A stretch of 64,000 bases of DNA from Bog-532 sp963830385 (GTDB lineage Bacteria > Actinomycetota > Actinomycetes > Streptosporangiales > Streptosporangiaceae): positions 992,001-1,056,000 of the forward strand of contig CAWHMD010000002.1 of assembly GCA_963830385.1 (NCBI GenBank), in the 5' to 3' direction. Below the pieces are notes generated by a model that saw nothing but the letters and a program-made list of their open reading frames with translations, had not been told where the DNA came from and made no database searches. This document shows, in pieces, positions 32,329 to 40,319 of the stretch. The stretch's first letter is position 1; each line of letters opens with the position of its first letter. Position numbers and translations under genes: made by a program.

Positions 32329-33600
32329 TCACTCCTGCGGGACGATCACGAACTGGCGCAGGTACAGGTCCCGGAACGTCACCGGCCCGCGCGGGCCCGG
32401 CACCTTGTCGATGTTGATCCCGGTCTCCGGCACGGCCAGCAGCTTGTAGCCGTCGAGCAGCCGGGGGGTGGCGTTCCAGAACGCGCCGGTACCCGCGTAG
32501 ACGTCGAAGAACCGGTCCACCGCGGCCCGGTCCTCGGTCACGATGGCCGCGGCCAGGCCGGAGGTCTCCTCGTTGGCGATGGCGGCGGCGCCGGCCGCCC
32601 CGTCGGCCGGGGCGATGGTGACCGCCGCCTCGTGCCCGCTGTCCAGGGCCCACTCGTGGCCGAGCTCGTGGTCGTGCGGCGGCAGCGACGGGGTGATGCC
32701 GAGCTTGTCCAGGAGGCCCGTCACCTTCGGGACCAGCTCATCCCAGCGCCCGCTGTCGACCAGCAGCAGGTTGAGCCGGTTGCAGACGCCCAGCCGGTCC
32801 AGGCTGCTCTCGATCAGCTGGAGCGCCGTGCTCTCGTCGGCGCCGGCGTCGAGGAAGATCACCGCGCCGCCGTCGGCGTGGGCCAGCGTCCGCACCCCGT
32901 GCCGGGCCCCCGCCAGCGCCAGCGCCCGGGTACTGGCCCCGCTGCCGCGCAGGATGACCAGCGGGATCAGCTCCGGCTCGGCCACCAGCGCGTAGGCCGC
33001 GGCCTGGCCGGGCACCCGGATGAGCTGGATCGCGGCCGGGTCCAGGTCCGCGTCGTCCAGGGCCGGGGCCACCACCTCGTCGGCCAGCGCGATCGCCGAC
33101 CGGAGCGCGGCCGAGCCGGTGCGCAGCACCCCGGCGTTCCCGGACTTGATCAGCTGCGACGCGATGTCGGCGACCACGTTCGGGCGGGCCTCGAAGTTCG
33201 CGCCGATCACGCCGACCGGACGGCGGCGCTCGTGCGCGACCAGGCCGCCCGGCAGCTCGCGGATCACCCGGCTGGACGGCTCGGCCGGGACCTCGGCCAG
33301 CTCGATCAGCTGCTCGGCCATCCCCTTGAGGCGACCGTCGTCCAGCCGCAGCCGGTCCTTCAGCGCCCCGGTCAGCCCGGCCTCGCCGGCCGCCCGCATG
33401 TCGTCGTCGTTCGCCGCCCGGATCGCGGCGGCCGCGCGGCCCAGCCGGTCCGCCATCGCCCGCAGCGCCCGGCCGATCGCCTCCTCCGGCGCGGCCGCCA
33501 GGCTCCCGGCCGCCCGGTGAGCCGCGACCGCCGCCGCCCGCACCGCCGCCGAAGTCTCGGCGTCGACCTGAGGGGCAGGCGCTTCGTCCGTCGTCGTCAT
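32329..33600 (-). CDS. Divergent glutamate-5-semialdehyde dehydrogenase (ProA-like)
   Basis: A 423-residue ALDH-superfamily protein closest in pattern to ProA, which reduces gamma-glutamyl phosphate in proline synthesis. The NADP-binding block PVGVIGANFEARPNVVADIA and the catalytic Cys in DRLGVCNRLNLLLV are present. It departs from canonical ProA at the substrate end (GTGAFWNATPRLLDG and VPETGINIDKVPGPRGPVTF instead of GLGAEIGISTxKLHARGP), so it may be a paralogue with another acyl-phosphate or aldehyde substrate. ATG 33600 (MTTTDEAPAPQVDAETSAAV) is preferred to the longer frame to 33762. No other proline gene is nearby. Confidence 0.82.
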   Translation of the reverse strand: MTTTDEAPAPQVDAETSAAVRAAAVAAHRAAGSLAAAPEEAIGRALRAMADRLGRAAAAIRAANDDDMRAAGEAGLTGALKDRLRLDDGRLKGMAEQLIELAEVPAEPSSRVIRELPGGLVAHERRRPVGVIGANFEARPNVVADIASQLIKSGNAGVLRTGSAALRSAIALADEVVAPALDDADLDPAAIQLIRVPGQAAAYALVAEPELIPLVILRGSGASTRALALAGARHGVRTLAHADGGAVIFLDAGADESTALQLIESSLDRLGVCNRLNLLLVDSGRWDELVPKVTGLLDKLGITPSLPPHDHELGHEWALDSGHEAAVTIAPADGAAGAAAIANEETSGLAAAIVTEDRAAVDRFFDVYAGTGAFWNATPRLLDGYKLLAVPETGINIDKVPGPRGPVTFRDLYLRQFVIVPQE

Positions 33601-34042
33601 GTGCCCATCATCCCAGCTTCGGCGCTGCGGCTGGGCCGATCGGGCCCGCGAGCCCTTGTGAGCCCGGAGCGGGCGGGGTTGTGCGCCGTCGCCCGCCGCA
33701 GCCTGTGTGCTCAAAGGCGCCAACGATGCTGCAATAGCAGCATCGAAGGCGCCAACGAGCACGTAGGACCGGGAGGCTTCTGGGGCTTCTGGGTCTTCTA
33801 GGGCTCCTGGGTCTCATATGTCACGTGTGACTGGGGAGGCTGGTCGCGGCTGACACGAGTGTGAGCTACGAGACATTGTGAGCTGGAAATATCGAGGGAC
33901 GTCTATGACTTGATGATCATTGGCTGCCTCGGTAGGGGCCGGGGCAACCCGACGAGCCGCACGGACACCCGAAGGCGCCCGCGCCGACCCGCCGTCAACA
34001 ACGGTTTGACACCGCGGCAGCGGTGTCAGGGAGGTGCACGAC
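33601..34042. other. Repeat-bearing intergenic region
   Basis: About 440 bp without a supported gene. A perfect 9-bp stem with 4-base loop (CGATGCTGC-AATA-GCAGCATCG, 33724-33745) overlaps and is flanked by a 13-bp direct repeat AAGGCGCCAACGA (33714-33726 and 33746-33758). Downstream are four imperfect 9-bp units of CTTCTGGGG type (33777-33812) and a GTCAC-GT-GTGAC dyad (33820-33831). The latter may be a regulatory site for the gene at 34043. Confidence 0.6.
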
Positions 34043-34441
34043 ATGAAGCTCAGCTCTAGGTTCGTCCTCGACAACCTGTTCGTCATCGCCGCCGGGTTCC
34101 TGGCCGTGGCCGTCATGACCTGGAGCATCGGTGTCGCCCACTGGGTCGCCTTCGGCGTCTCGGTGGCCATCCTGGTGCTCGCCGGCCTGAGCGCGACCCT
34201 GGTCCCGACGCTGGCCCGGAAGATCGGGCACGGCGTAATCGGCCTGGCCGCCGCCTGGTCGATCATCGCGGCGCTGGTGTTCTCGGGTACCGCGCTCACC
34301 TGGCTGGTGTTCGCCGACGCGCTGCTGATCGGCGTGCTGGCGCTGGCGGACCTGACCGTCCACGAGGCGACCACCGAGAACGTCGTCCACCGGCTCGAGG
34401 TGCTCGACGGCGCCACCGCCGAGGAGCGGCTCGCCGCCTGA
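34043..34441 (+). CDS. Four-helix membrane protein (SPW-repeat-like)
   Basis: A 132-residue protein with four hydrophobic segments: VIAAGFLAVAVMTWSIGVAH, WVAFGVSVAILVLAGLSATL, GHGVIGLAAAWSIIAALVFS and WLVFADALLIGVLALADLTV. The pattern resembles small SPW-repeat or similar integral membrane proteins of actinobacteria, but the match is loose and function is unknown. The ATG at 34043 is set by AGGGAGGT seven bases upstream (the GTG at 34034 lies in it). A strong hairpin terminates the unit. Confidence 0.75.
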   Translation: MKLSSRFVLDNLFVIAAGFLAVAVMTWSIGVAHWVAFGVSVAILVLAGLSATLVPTLARKIGHGVIGLAAAWSIIAALVFSGTALTWLVFADALLIGVLALADLTVHEATTENVVHRLEVLDGATAEERLAA

Positions 34442-34491
34442 CGGCGTACCGCCTCCCGCGCTGAAGACGGCCAAGCCGCTTCCGGCGCTGA

Positions 34492-34529
34492 CGAAAAGGG
34501 GACGGGCCACGCGGCCCGCCCCCTTTTCG
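34492..34529. terminator. 17-bp hairpin, probably bidirectional terminator
   Basis: Arms CGAAAAGGGGACGGGCC (34492-34508) and GGCCCGCCCCCTTTTCG (34513-34529) pair with one mismatch around a 4-base loop. The A-run on one side and T-run on the other give terminator features in both directions, fitting its place between the convergent membrane-protein (plus) and MFS (minus) genes. Confidence 0.88.
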
Positions 34530-34626
34530 CGTTCCCGGGCCACACGCTCGCGGGCACGCGGACGTCCTGACCGCCCGCGACGGGACGGCGCGGCGGGACG
34601 CCGCGACGGACGGCGGCGGGAACGGC

Positions 34627-36195
34627 CTAGCCGGCTCTCTCGGCCGGCTCGGCCCGCTGGGCCGGGCTCTCCGGTCGCAGCGGCGGGGCGTCCAGTGAGC
34701 AGCTCAGCTCCGGCCGCGGCGCCTTCGGCCGCGGCTGCCCCGGCTGCCCGGCCGGGCTCGGAGCCGGCCGGCGCCGCGGCGGGTTGCGGATCGTGGCCGC
34801 GGCCAGCAGGCCACCGAGCACGCAGGCGATGGCCGCGATGATGAGCGCGTTGCGGAAGCCGTGGGCCAGCGCCTCCGGGTGCAGGTAGGTGTCGCCGGTG
34901 ATCCCGGCCGCGACCGGCAGCACGGCCACCGCGATCAGGCCCGCCGCCCGGGCCACGTCGTTGTTGACGGCCGAGGCGACGCCGGAGTGCTCGGCCGGCA
35001 CCGCCGACATCGCGGTGGAGGTCAGCGGGGCGACGTTGATCGCCAGGCCGAAGCCGAACACCAGCACGGCGGGCAGCACGTCGACCCAGTAGCTGCCGGA
35101 CCCGGTGGACCGGATCAGCAGCAGCAGCCCGGCCGCGATGACCAGCGGGCCGACCGACATCTGCAGCCGCGGGCCGATCCGGGCGGCCAGCGCGCCCGAG
35201 CGGGCGGACAGCAACAGCATGATGATGGTCACCGGCAGCAGGGCGGCCCCTGAGGCCAGCGGGCTGTAGCCCGCGACCTCCTGCAACACGGTGGGCAGCA
35301 GGAACAGCGTGCCGCCCAGCGCCGCGTAGACCACGAACGTGACCGCGTTGGCCGCGGAGAACTGGCGCGAGGCGAACACCGTGAGCGGCAGCATCGGGTT
35401 CGCCACCCGGGTCTCGTTGACCAGGAACGCCGCCAGCAGCACGACCCCGCCCAGCAGGCAGCCCAGCACCGGGACCGACAGCCACCCGTCAGCGGGCGCG
35501 GCGATCAGCCCGTAGGTGATGCCGACCAGGGCACCGGTGATCGCGATCGCCCCGGTCACGTCGAGGGGGCCGGTCTCGTCCGGGGCCCGGGACTCCGGGA
35601 CGTGCCGCAGGGTGAGGGCGACCACGGCCGCCGCGACCGGCAGGTTGATGAAGAACACCAGCCGCCACGACACCGCGTCGATCAGCCAGCCGCCCAGGAA
35701 CGGCCCGGCCGCAGTGGCCAGCCCGCCGAGCCCGGACCAGGCGCCGATCGCCTTCGACCGGTCGTCCGCCACGAACGACGCCTGCAGGATGGCCAGGCTG
35801 CCGGGGGTGAGCAGGGCCGCCCCGACGCCCTGCAGCGCCCGGGCCAGGATCAGCGTGGTCGCGTTGGGAGCCACCCCGCACAGCAGCGAGGCGAGCGCGA
35901 ACCAGACCGTGCCGATGACGAAGACCTTGCGCCGCCCGTACCGGTCACCGAGGGTCCCGCCGAGCAGCAGCAGCCCGGCCAGCGAGAGCGTGTAAGCGTC
36001 CACCACCCACTGCAGGCTGGCCTCCCCCACGTGGAAATCGCGGCCGATGGCGGGCAGGGCGATGCCCACCACGGTGGCGTCCAGCGCGGCGATCCCCGAG
36101 CCGAGCACCATGGCGGCCAGCACCCAGCGGCCGGCCGGGCTGGAGTAACGCAGCCCGAGGGTGCCGGCCTCCGCGGGAGCGGCCGGGCTAGTCAC
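34627..36195 (-). CDS. MFS drug exporter, DHA2 type
   Basis: A 522-residue 14-helix exporter. Helix 1 is WVLAAMVLGSGIAALDATVV, with the DHA2 Asp; motif A is LGDRYGRRKVFVIGT and motif C is AIGAWSGLGGLATAAGPFLG. The C-terminal 60 residues are Pro/Arg-rich and cytoplasmic (PPRRRPAPSPAGQPGQPRPK). The GTG start at 36195 has only a weak ribosome site. It is divergent from the sedolisin gene, 191 bp away. Substrate unknown. Confidence 0.92.
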   Translation of the reverse strand: MTSPAAPAEAGTLGLRYSSPAGRWVLAAMVLGSGIAALDATVVGIALPAIGRDFHVGEASLQWVVDAYTLSLAGLLLLGGTLGDRYGRRKVFVIGTVWFALASLLCGVAPNATTLILARALQGVGAALLTPGSLAILQASFVADDRSKAIGAWSGLGGLATAAGPFLGGWLIDAVSWRLVFFINLPVAAAVVALTLRHVPESRAPDETGPLDVTGAIAITGALVGITYGLIAAPADGWLSVPVLGCLLGGVVLLAAFLVNETRVANPMLPLTVFASRQFSAANAVTFVVYAALGGTLFLLPTVLQEVAGYSPLASGAALLPVTIIMLLLSARSGALAARIGPRLQMSVGPLVIAAGLLLLIRSTGSGSYWVDVLPAVLVFGFGLAINVAPLTSTAMSAVPAEHSGVASAVNNDVARAAGLIAVAVLPVAAGITGDTYLHPEALAHGFRNALIIAAIACVLGGLLAAATIRNPPRRRPAPSPAGQPGQPRPKAPRPELSCSLDAPPLRPESPAQRAEPAERAG

Positions 36196-36386
36196 GCGGG
36201 GCTCGGAGCTGGCCTGCCCGGTTACAGATGTAAATCACAGGCACCAGTATGCGGGGAACACCATCCGGCCCGGAGGAGGAGCATTCGGGAAACATTGGGC
36301 CGAGTCGCTCCCGCCCTTGCCCCGGACAGGGAATGATGCTCTTCGGTAACCGGCCGCACACGCTGCCATCTCAGGAGGATTCGGAC

Positions 36387-37955
36387 ATGACATCAGGGTC
36401 GTTCGTGCCGCTCGCGGGCAGCGAACGTTCGGCAATTTCCGGCGTCCAGGATCTTGGGCCGGTCAGCGACCAGGAACGGGTCGAGGTGACGGTGGTGCTC
36501 CGGCGGCAGGCCGAGCTGCCGGACGAGCTGGTGCTCACGCCCGAGGTCATCTCCCCGGGCGAGCTGGGCGACACCTACGGCGCCGAGCCGTCCGACATCG
36601 AGCTGGCGCGCGACACGCTCAGCGGATTCGGCCTGGACGTCACCCCGGTCGAGGACGGCTCGCGGCGGCTGAAGGTCGCGGGCACCGTGTCGGCCCTGTC
36701 GCAGGCCTTCGGCGTGAACCTGCGCCAGGCCCGCAGCCCGGAGCTGGACGGACCGGGTGACGTCGAGCACCGCTACCGGGAAGGCGCCCTGCAGGTGCCG
36801 GCCGCGCTCGACGGCATCGTGATCGCGGTCCTCGGCCTGGACAACCGCCCGCAGGTCCGGGCCCAGATCCGGACGGCCGCGGCGGCCGCCGCGACCACCT
36901 CCTACACCCCGGTCCAGGTCGCGCAGGCCTACCAGTTCCCGGCCGGCACCGACGGCACCGGCCAGACGATCGCGATCCTGGAGTTCGGCGGCGGTTTCTC
37001 CACCAGCGACCTGCAGACGTACTTCTCCGGCCTCGGCCTGGCGGTCCCCTCGGTCACCGCGGCCAGCGTCGACGGCGGGGCCAACGCCCCCGGCTCGGAC
37101 CCGACCGGCGCCGACGGCGAGGTGCTGCTGGACATCGAGGTGGCGGGCGCGACCGCCCCCGGCGCCACGCAGGTCGTGTACTTCGCCCCCAACACCGACC
37201 AGGGGTTCATCGACGCGATCGCCGACGCCGCCCACGCCAGCCCCACCCCCACGGTGATCAGCATCAGCTGGGGCGGCCCGGAGGAGAGCTGGTCGGACCA
37301 GTCCCGCACCGCCCTCGACCAGGCGCTGTCGGACGCGGCCGCGCTGGGCATCACGGTCACGGTGGCGTCCGGTGACAACGGCAGCAGCGACGGCGAAAAA
37401 GACGGCAAGAATCACTGCGACTACCCGGCCTCGAGCCCGTACGCGCTGGGCTGCGGCGGCACCCGGCTGGAGGCCAGCACCAGCACCGGGGTGATCAGCT
37501 CGGAGACGGTGTGGAACGACGGCTCCAGCGGCGGCGCGACCGGCGGCGGGATCAGCACCCTCTACCCAGTGCCGTCCTGGCAGGCCAGCGCCGGGGTGCC
37601 GGCCGCCGCGGCCAGCACCGGCGGCCGCGGGGTGCCGGACGTGGCGGGCAACGCCGACCCGCAGACCGGGTACCAGGTCCTGGTGGACGGCAAGCAGCAG
37701 GTCTACGGGGGCACCAGCGCGGTCGCCCCGTTGTGGGCGGGGCTGATCGCCCGGCTGGCCCAGTCCACCGGCAAGGGCTTCGGCCTGATCCAGACCCAGC
37801 TCTACACGGGGGTGACGTCCGGGCAGGCCGTGGCCGGGTTCAACGACATCACCAGCGGCAGCAACGGCGCCTATTCGGCCGGGCCGGGCTGGGATCCCTG
37901 CACGGGCCTGGGCTCGCCGTCCGGCACCGACCTGCTGAACCGGCTCAAGGGCTGA
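36387..37955 (+). CDS. Sedolisin (S53) serine-carboxyl peptidase
   Basis: A 522-residue kumamolisin-like acid protease. A pro-domain (residues about 30-165, DTLSGFGLDVTPVEDGSRRL) precedes the catalytic domain. The catalytic set matches the family in order and spacing: Glu245 and Asp249 in DGEVLLDIEVAG, oxyanion Asp330 in VASGDNGSSDG, and Ser444 in YGGTSAVAPLWAGL. The terminal calcium site segment is FNDITSGSNGAYSAGPGWDP. There is no hydrophobic signal peptide (MTSGSFVPLAGSERSAISGV), as in kumamolisin, so export is by an unclear route. AGGAGGA is seven bases before ATG 36387; the longer upstream frame lacks such a site. Confidence 0.93.
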   Translation: MTSGSFVPLAGSERSAISGVQDLGPVSDQERVEVTVVLRRQAELPDELVLTPEVISPGELGDTYGAEPSDIELARDTLSGFGLDVTPVEDGSRRLKVAGTVSALSQAFGVNLRQARSPELDGPGDVEHRYREGALQVPAALDGIVIAVLGLDNRPQVRAQIRTAAAAAATTSYTPVQVAQAYQFPAGTDGTGQTIAILEFGGGFSTSDLQTYFSGLGLAVPSVTAASVDGGANAPGSDPTGADGEVLLDIEVAGATAPGATQVVYFAPNTDQGFIDAIADAAHASPTPTVISISWGGPEESWSDQSRTALDQALSDAAALGITVTVASGDNGSSDGEKDGKNHCDYPASSPYALGCGGTRLEASTSTGVISSETVWNDGSSGGATGGGISTLYPVPSWQASAGVPAAAASTGGRGVPDVAGNADPQTGYQVLVDGKQQVYGGTSAVAPLWAGLIARLAQSTGKGFGLIQTQLYTGVTSGQAVAGFNDITSGSNGAYSAGPGWDPCTGLGSPSGTDLLNRLKG

Positions 37956-38941
37956 CCGTCCCCGCCGTCCTCGTCAGTGGCCCCTGCCCGATCCTCCGGG
38001 CGGGGGCCGTCGTCTGCTGTGGCCAGAGCGCCCGCCGCAGCCGGTGGGGCTGACGTGACCGATGAGTCGGGGGAGGTGGCTGGTGTGGGAGTGCTGCGGC
38101 GGGTGGCCAGCACCGAGCCGCCCAGGATCAGCACGAAGGCACCGGCCACGCCCCAGGTCAGCGGCTCCCCGAGGATGAGCACGCCGAGCGCGACCGCGAC
38201 GGCCGGGTTGACGTAGGTGATGACCGTGGCCCGGGCCGGGCCGACCTCGGCGATCAGCGCGAAGAACACCAAAAAGGCGGCGGCCGTGCAGACTGCGCCG
38301 AGGGCGATCAGGGCGACGATGACCTTGGCCGCCGGCACGGTGGAGGGCCAGGTCAGCGCCGCCGGCACCACGTAGACGAGCGCGGCCATGCCCAGGCACA
38401 CCGTGTTGACGGCGGCGGGCGGGACCGCCTGCAGCTTGCGGTTGGCGATCAGGGGCCCGGTGGCGTAGCCCAGCGCGGTCAGCAGCACCTCGAGCACCGA
38501 CAGCGCGTCTCCGTGGGCCGCGTCCGGGCCGGCCAGCACCGCCACCCCGGCGAAGCCGACGATCAGCCCGGTCCAGCGGATCGGGGTGAGCTTGTCCTGG
38601 CCGCCGGTGAACTGGGCCAGCACCGCCCCGATGATCGGCACCGCGGCCACCAGCAACCCCGTGGTCGAGCTGTCCAGGTGCTTCTCGGCGCTGGAGAGCA
38701 GGGCGAACGGGCCGACGATCTCGACCACCGCGAACGCGATCAGCCACCGCCAGTGCCCGCGCAGCGCCCCCAGCTGGCGGCGGCGCAGGGCGACCGGCAG
38801 CAACAGCAGCGCGCCGAGCGCGACCCGGGTGAACACCAGCACCGGGACCGAGACCCCGCCGTCCGCCACCTTGATCAGCAGGTACGGGATGCCCCAGATG
38901 AGGCTCATCGCCGCGAACAGCACCCAGCCCTTACGGCTCAC
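37871..38941 (-). CDS. EamA/DMT-family transporter
   Basis: A 356-residue protein with ten predicted helices in two EamA repeats (FAAMSLIWGIPYLLIKVADG; LGYATGPLIANRKLQAVPPA), a drug/metabolite transporter of unknown substrate. The first 280 residues are typical. The last 75 (from STPTPATSPDSSVTSAPPAA) are hydrophilic and low in complexity, and the frame runs 85 bp into the convergent sedolisin gene before a stop appears. The ATG at 38941 is followed by SRKGWVLFAAMSL, a usual family start. Confidence 0.88.
   Translation of the reverse strand: MSRKGWVLFAAMSLIWGIPYLLIKVADGGVSVPVLVFTRVALGALLLLPVALRRRQLGALRGHWRWLIAFAVVEIVGPFALLSSAEKHLDSSTTGLLVAAVPIIGAVLAQFTGGQDKLTPIRWTGLIVGFAGVAVLAGPDAAHGDALSVLEVLLTALGYATGPLIANRKLQAVPPAAVNTVCLGMAALVYVVPAALTWPSTVPAAKVIVALIALGAVCTAAAFLVFFALIAEVGPARATVITYVNPAVAVALGVLILGEPLTWGVAGAFVLILGGSVLATRRSTPTPATSPDSSVTSAPPAAAGALATADDGPRPEDRAGATDEDGGDGQPLSRFSRSVPDGEPRPVQGSQPGPAE
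37979..38008. terminator. 12-bp hairpin after the sedolisin gene
   Basis: Arms GGCCCCTGCCCG (37979-37990) and CGGGCGGGGGCC (37997-38008) pair with one G-T wobble around a 6-base loop, 23 bp after the sedolisin stop. It also lies inside the tail of the convergent EamA gene. A likely factor-independent terminator for the protease gene. Confidence 0.7.
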
Positions 38942-39034
38942 GGCCGCGCTCCTTCCGCAGGCAGCTGACCGCCCGCCGGTGAATTCAGCGGGCGGCCAGA
39001 GCCTACGGCCAGTACCAAAAGGCGCGATAGCCCA

Positions 39035-40041
39035 TTACAGGTTCAGGCACACCTGAACCAGGGAGAGCACGTTGGCGCAGCTGCCGCCGCTCGAGCCGGA
39101 GCCGCCGGAGGAGCCGGTACTTCCCGAGCCGCCGGTGCCCGAGGTGCCACCGGCGCTCCCCGAGCCCGACCCGCCGGAACCGGAGCCGGCCCCGGAGCCC
39201 GTGCTGGTGCCCGAGCCGCTCCCAGTGCTGGCCGGGACCGAGGCCGAGCCCGAGCCTGAGCCCGTCGACCCCCGACCCGACCCGGCGGTGGTGCCCGAGC
39301 CGGAGCTACCCGAGGTGCCCGAGCCCGCCGTGGTGCCACTCGGCCGCCCCGAGCTACCCGAACCCGACGGCGGCTGACCGTCCCGCCCGGATTGACCGAA
39401 CCGCCGGCCGCCGCTCCGGCCGAGCCGATCGTGGCCGGATAGGTGCCGGCGGTGCCGGTCAGCGAGCCGAGCTGGCCGCTGGCGGTGCCGGCCTGACCCG
39501 CCCGGCCGTGGGCACCGGCCGTACCGCGGCCGGTGGACAGCGGGGAGTTCGGCGTCACCCCGCTGCCGCCCGGCAGGCCGTTCGCGGACCCGGTGGACGG
39601 CGCGACCCCCTGAGCCCCCGCCCCCAGCCGGGGCCCGGATGACGGCGAACCGGGAATCAGTCCCCCCACAACCGGTGTCTGATCCGACGACTTGGGTGCC
39701 GGCACAGCATGAATAGACACCGTCGCCATCAAAACAAAGACCACCGCAGCCGTGGAAAGGAGCAGCACCGGAAGCGTGCTCCCGGCCGGATGAAGCCGGA
39801 CAACTGCCGCGCCGGTGCGCGTAATGGCTTTTATCCGGTCCAGCGCCAGAGCCAGCCCGAGTTGCCACGCCGGCACCCGGGGGCCGTGGCCCATCCGGCC
39901 ACTGTGCCGGATCCGGCGCAGCGCGGCCCGCCGCTGCTCAGGGGTCAGCCCAGGCAGCAGCGAAATGATCGTGCGGCGCCCCGCCGTCTCGGCCGACGCG
40001 TGTAATCCCGGCGACAGCTCACGATAGATGATCTTGATCAC
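39035..40041 (-). pseudogene. Membrane-anchored Ser/Gly-rich protein, frameshifted
   Basis: The N-terminal frame (from GTG 40041, MIKIIYRELSPGLHASAETA) has a cytoplasmic region with RTIISLLPGLTPEQRRAALR, one transmembrane helix (STLPVLLLSTAAVVFVLMAT) and an outer Gly/Ser/Thr/Pro-rich part. Near 39370-39400 the Ser-Gly-rich pattern passes to another frame, which reads SGSGSSGRPSG, SGSGSASVPASTGSGSGT and ends CANVLSLVQVCLNL with two Cys at 39035. In the original frame the same stretch gives an Arg-rich sequence, which looks like the wrong frame. A one-base change, phase variation or sequencing error in the GC-rich repeats would explain it. The start has AAGAGG upstream. Family unknown. Confidence 0.65.
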
Positions 40042-40319
40042 GAGTCGGCCTCTTAATACGTGTCATATACGTTGGCAAGACAATGCACGCCCCCCCATGA
40101 GGCGTTTCGCGTTACGTACGATAACACGGCGGATTGCCCTGCTCCGCCAGTCAGATATCTTTATGGCAAAATGACCGGTTTAACCGAAAGCCGAAATTCG
40201 GCAAAAGGAGTTTCTGGCCCATCGGGGCCCGATATACCCGGGCCGGTGGGCACTCAACCGCGCGGCCAAGCCCTCCGGTCCATGCTGCGGCCTCAGGTTG
40301 GGCGGCTACTCTCCCAGGT

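Noticed and set aside
39072..39377. A Pro/Glu-rich plus-strand ORF of 101 codons
   Set aside because: It is the complement of the Ser/Gly-rich coding sequence on the minus strand.
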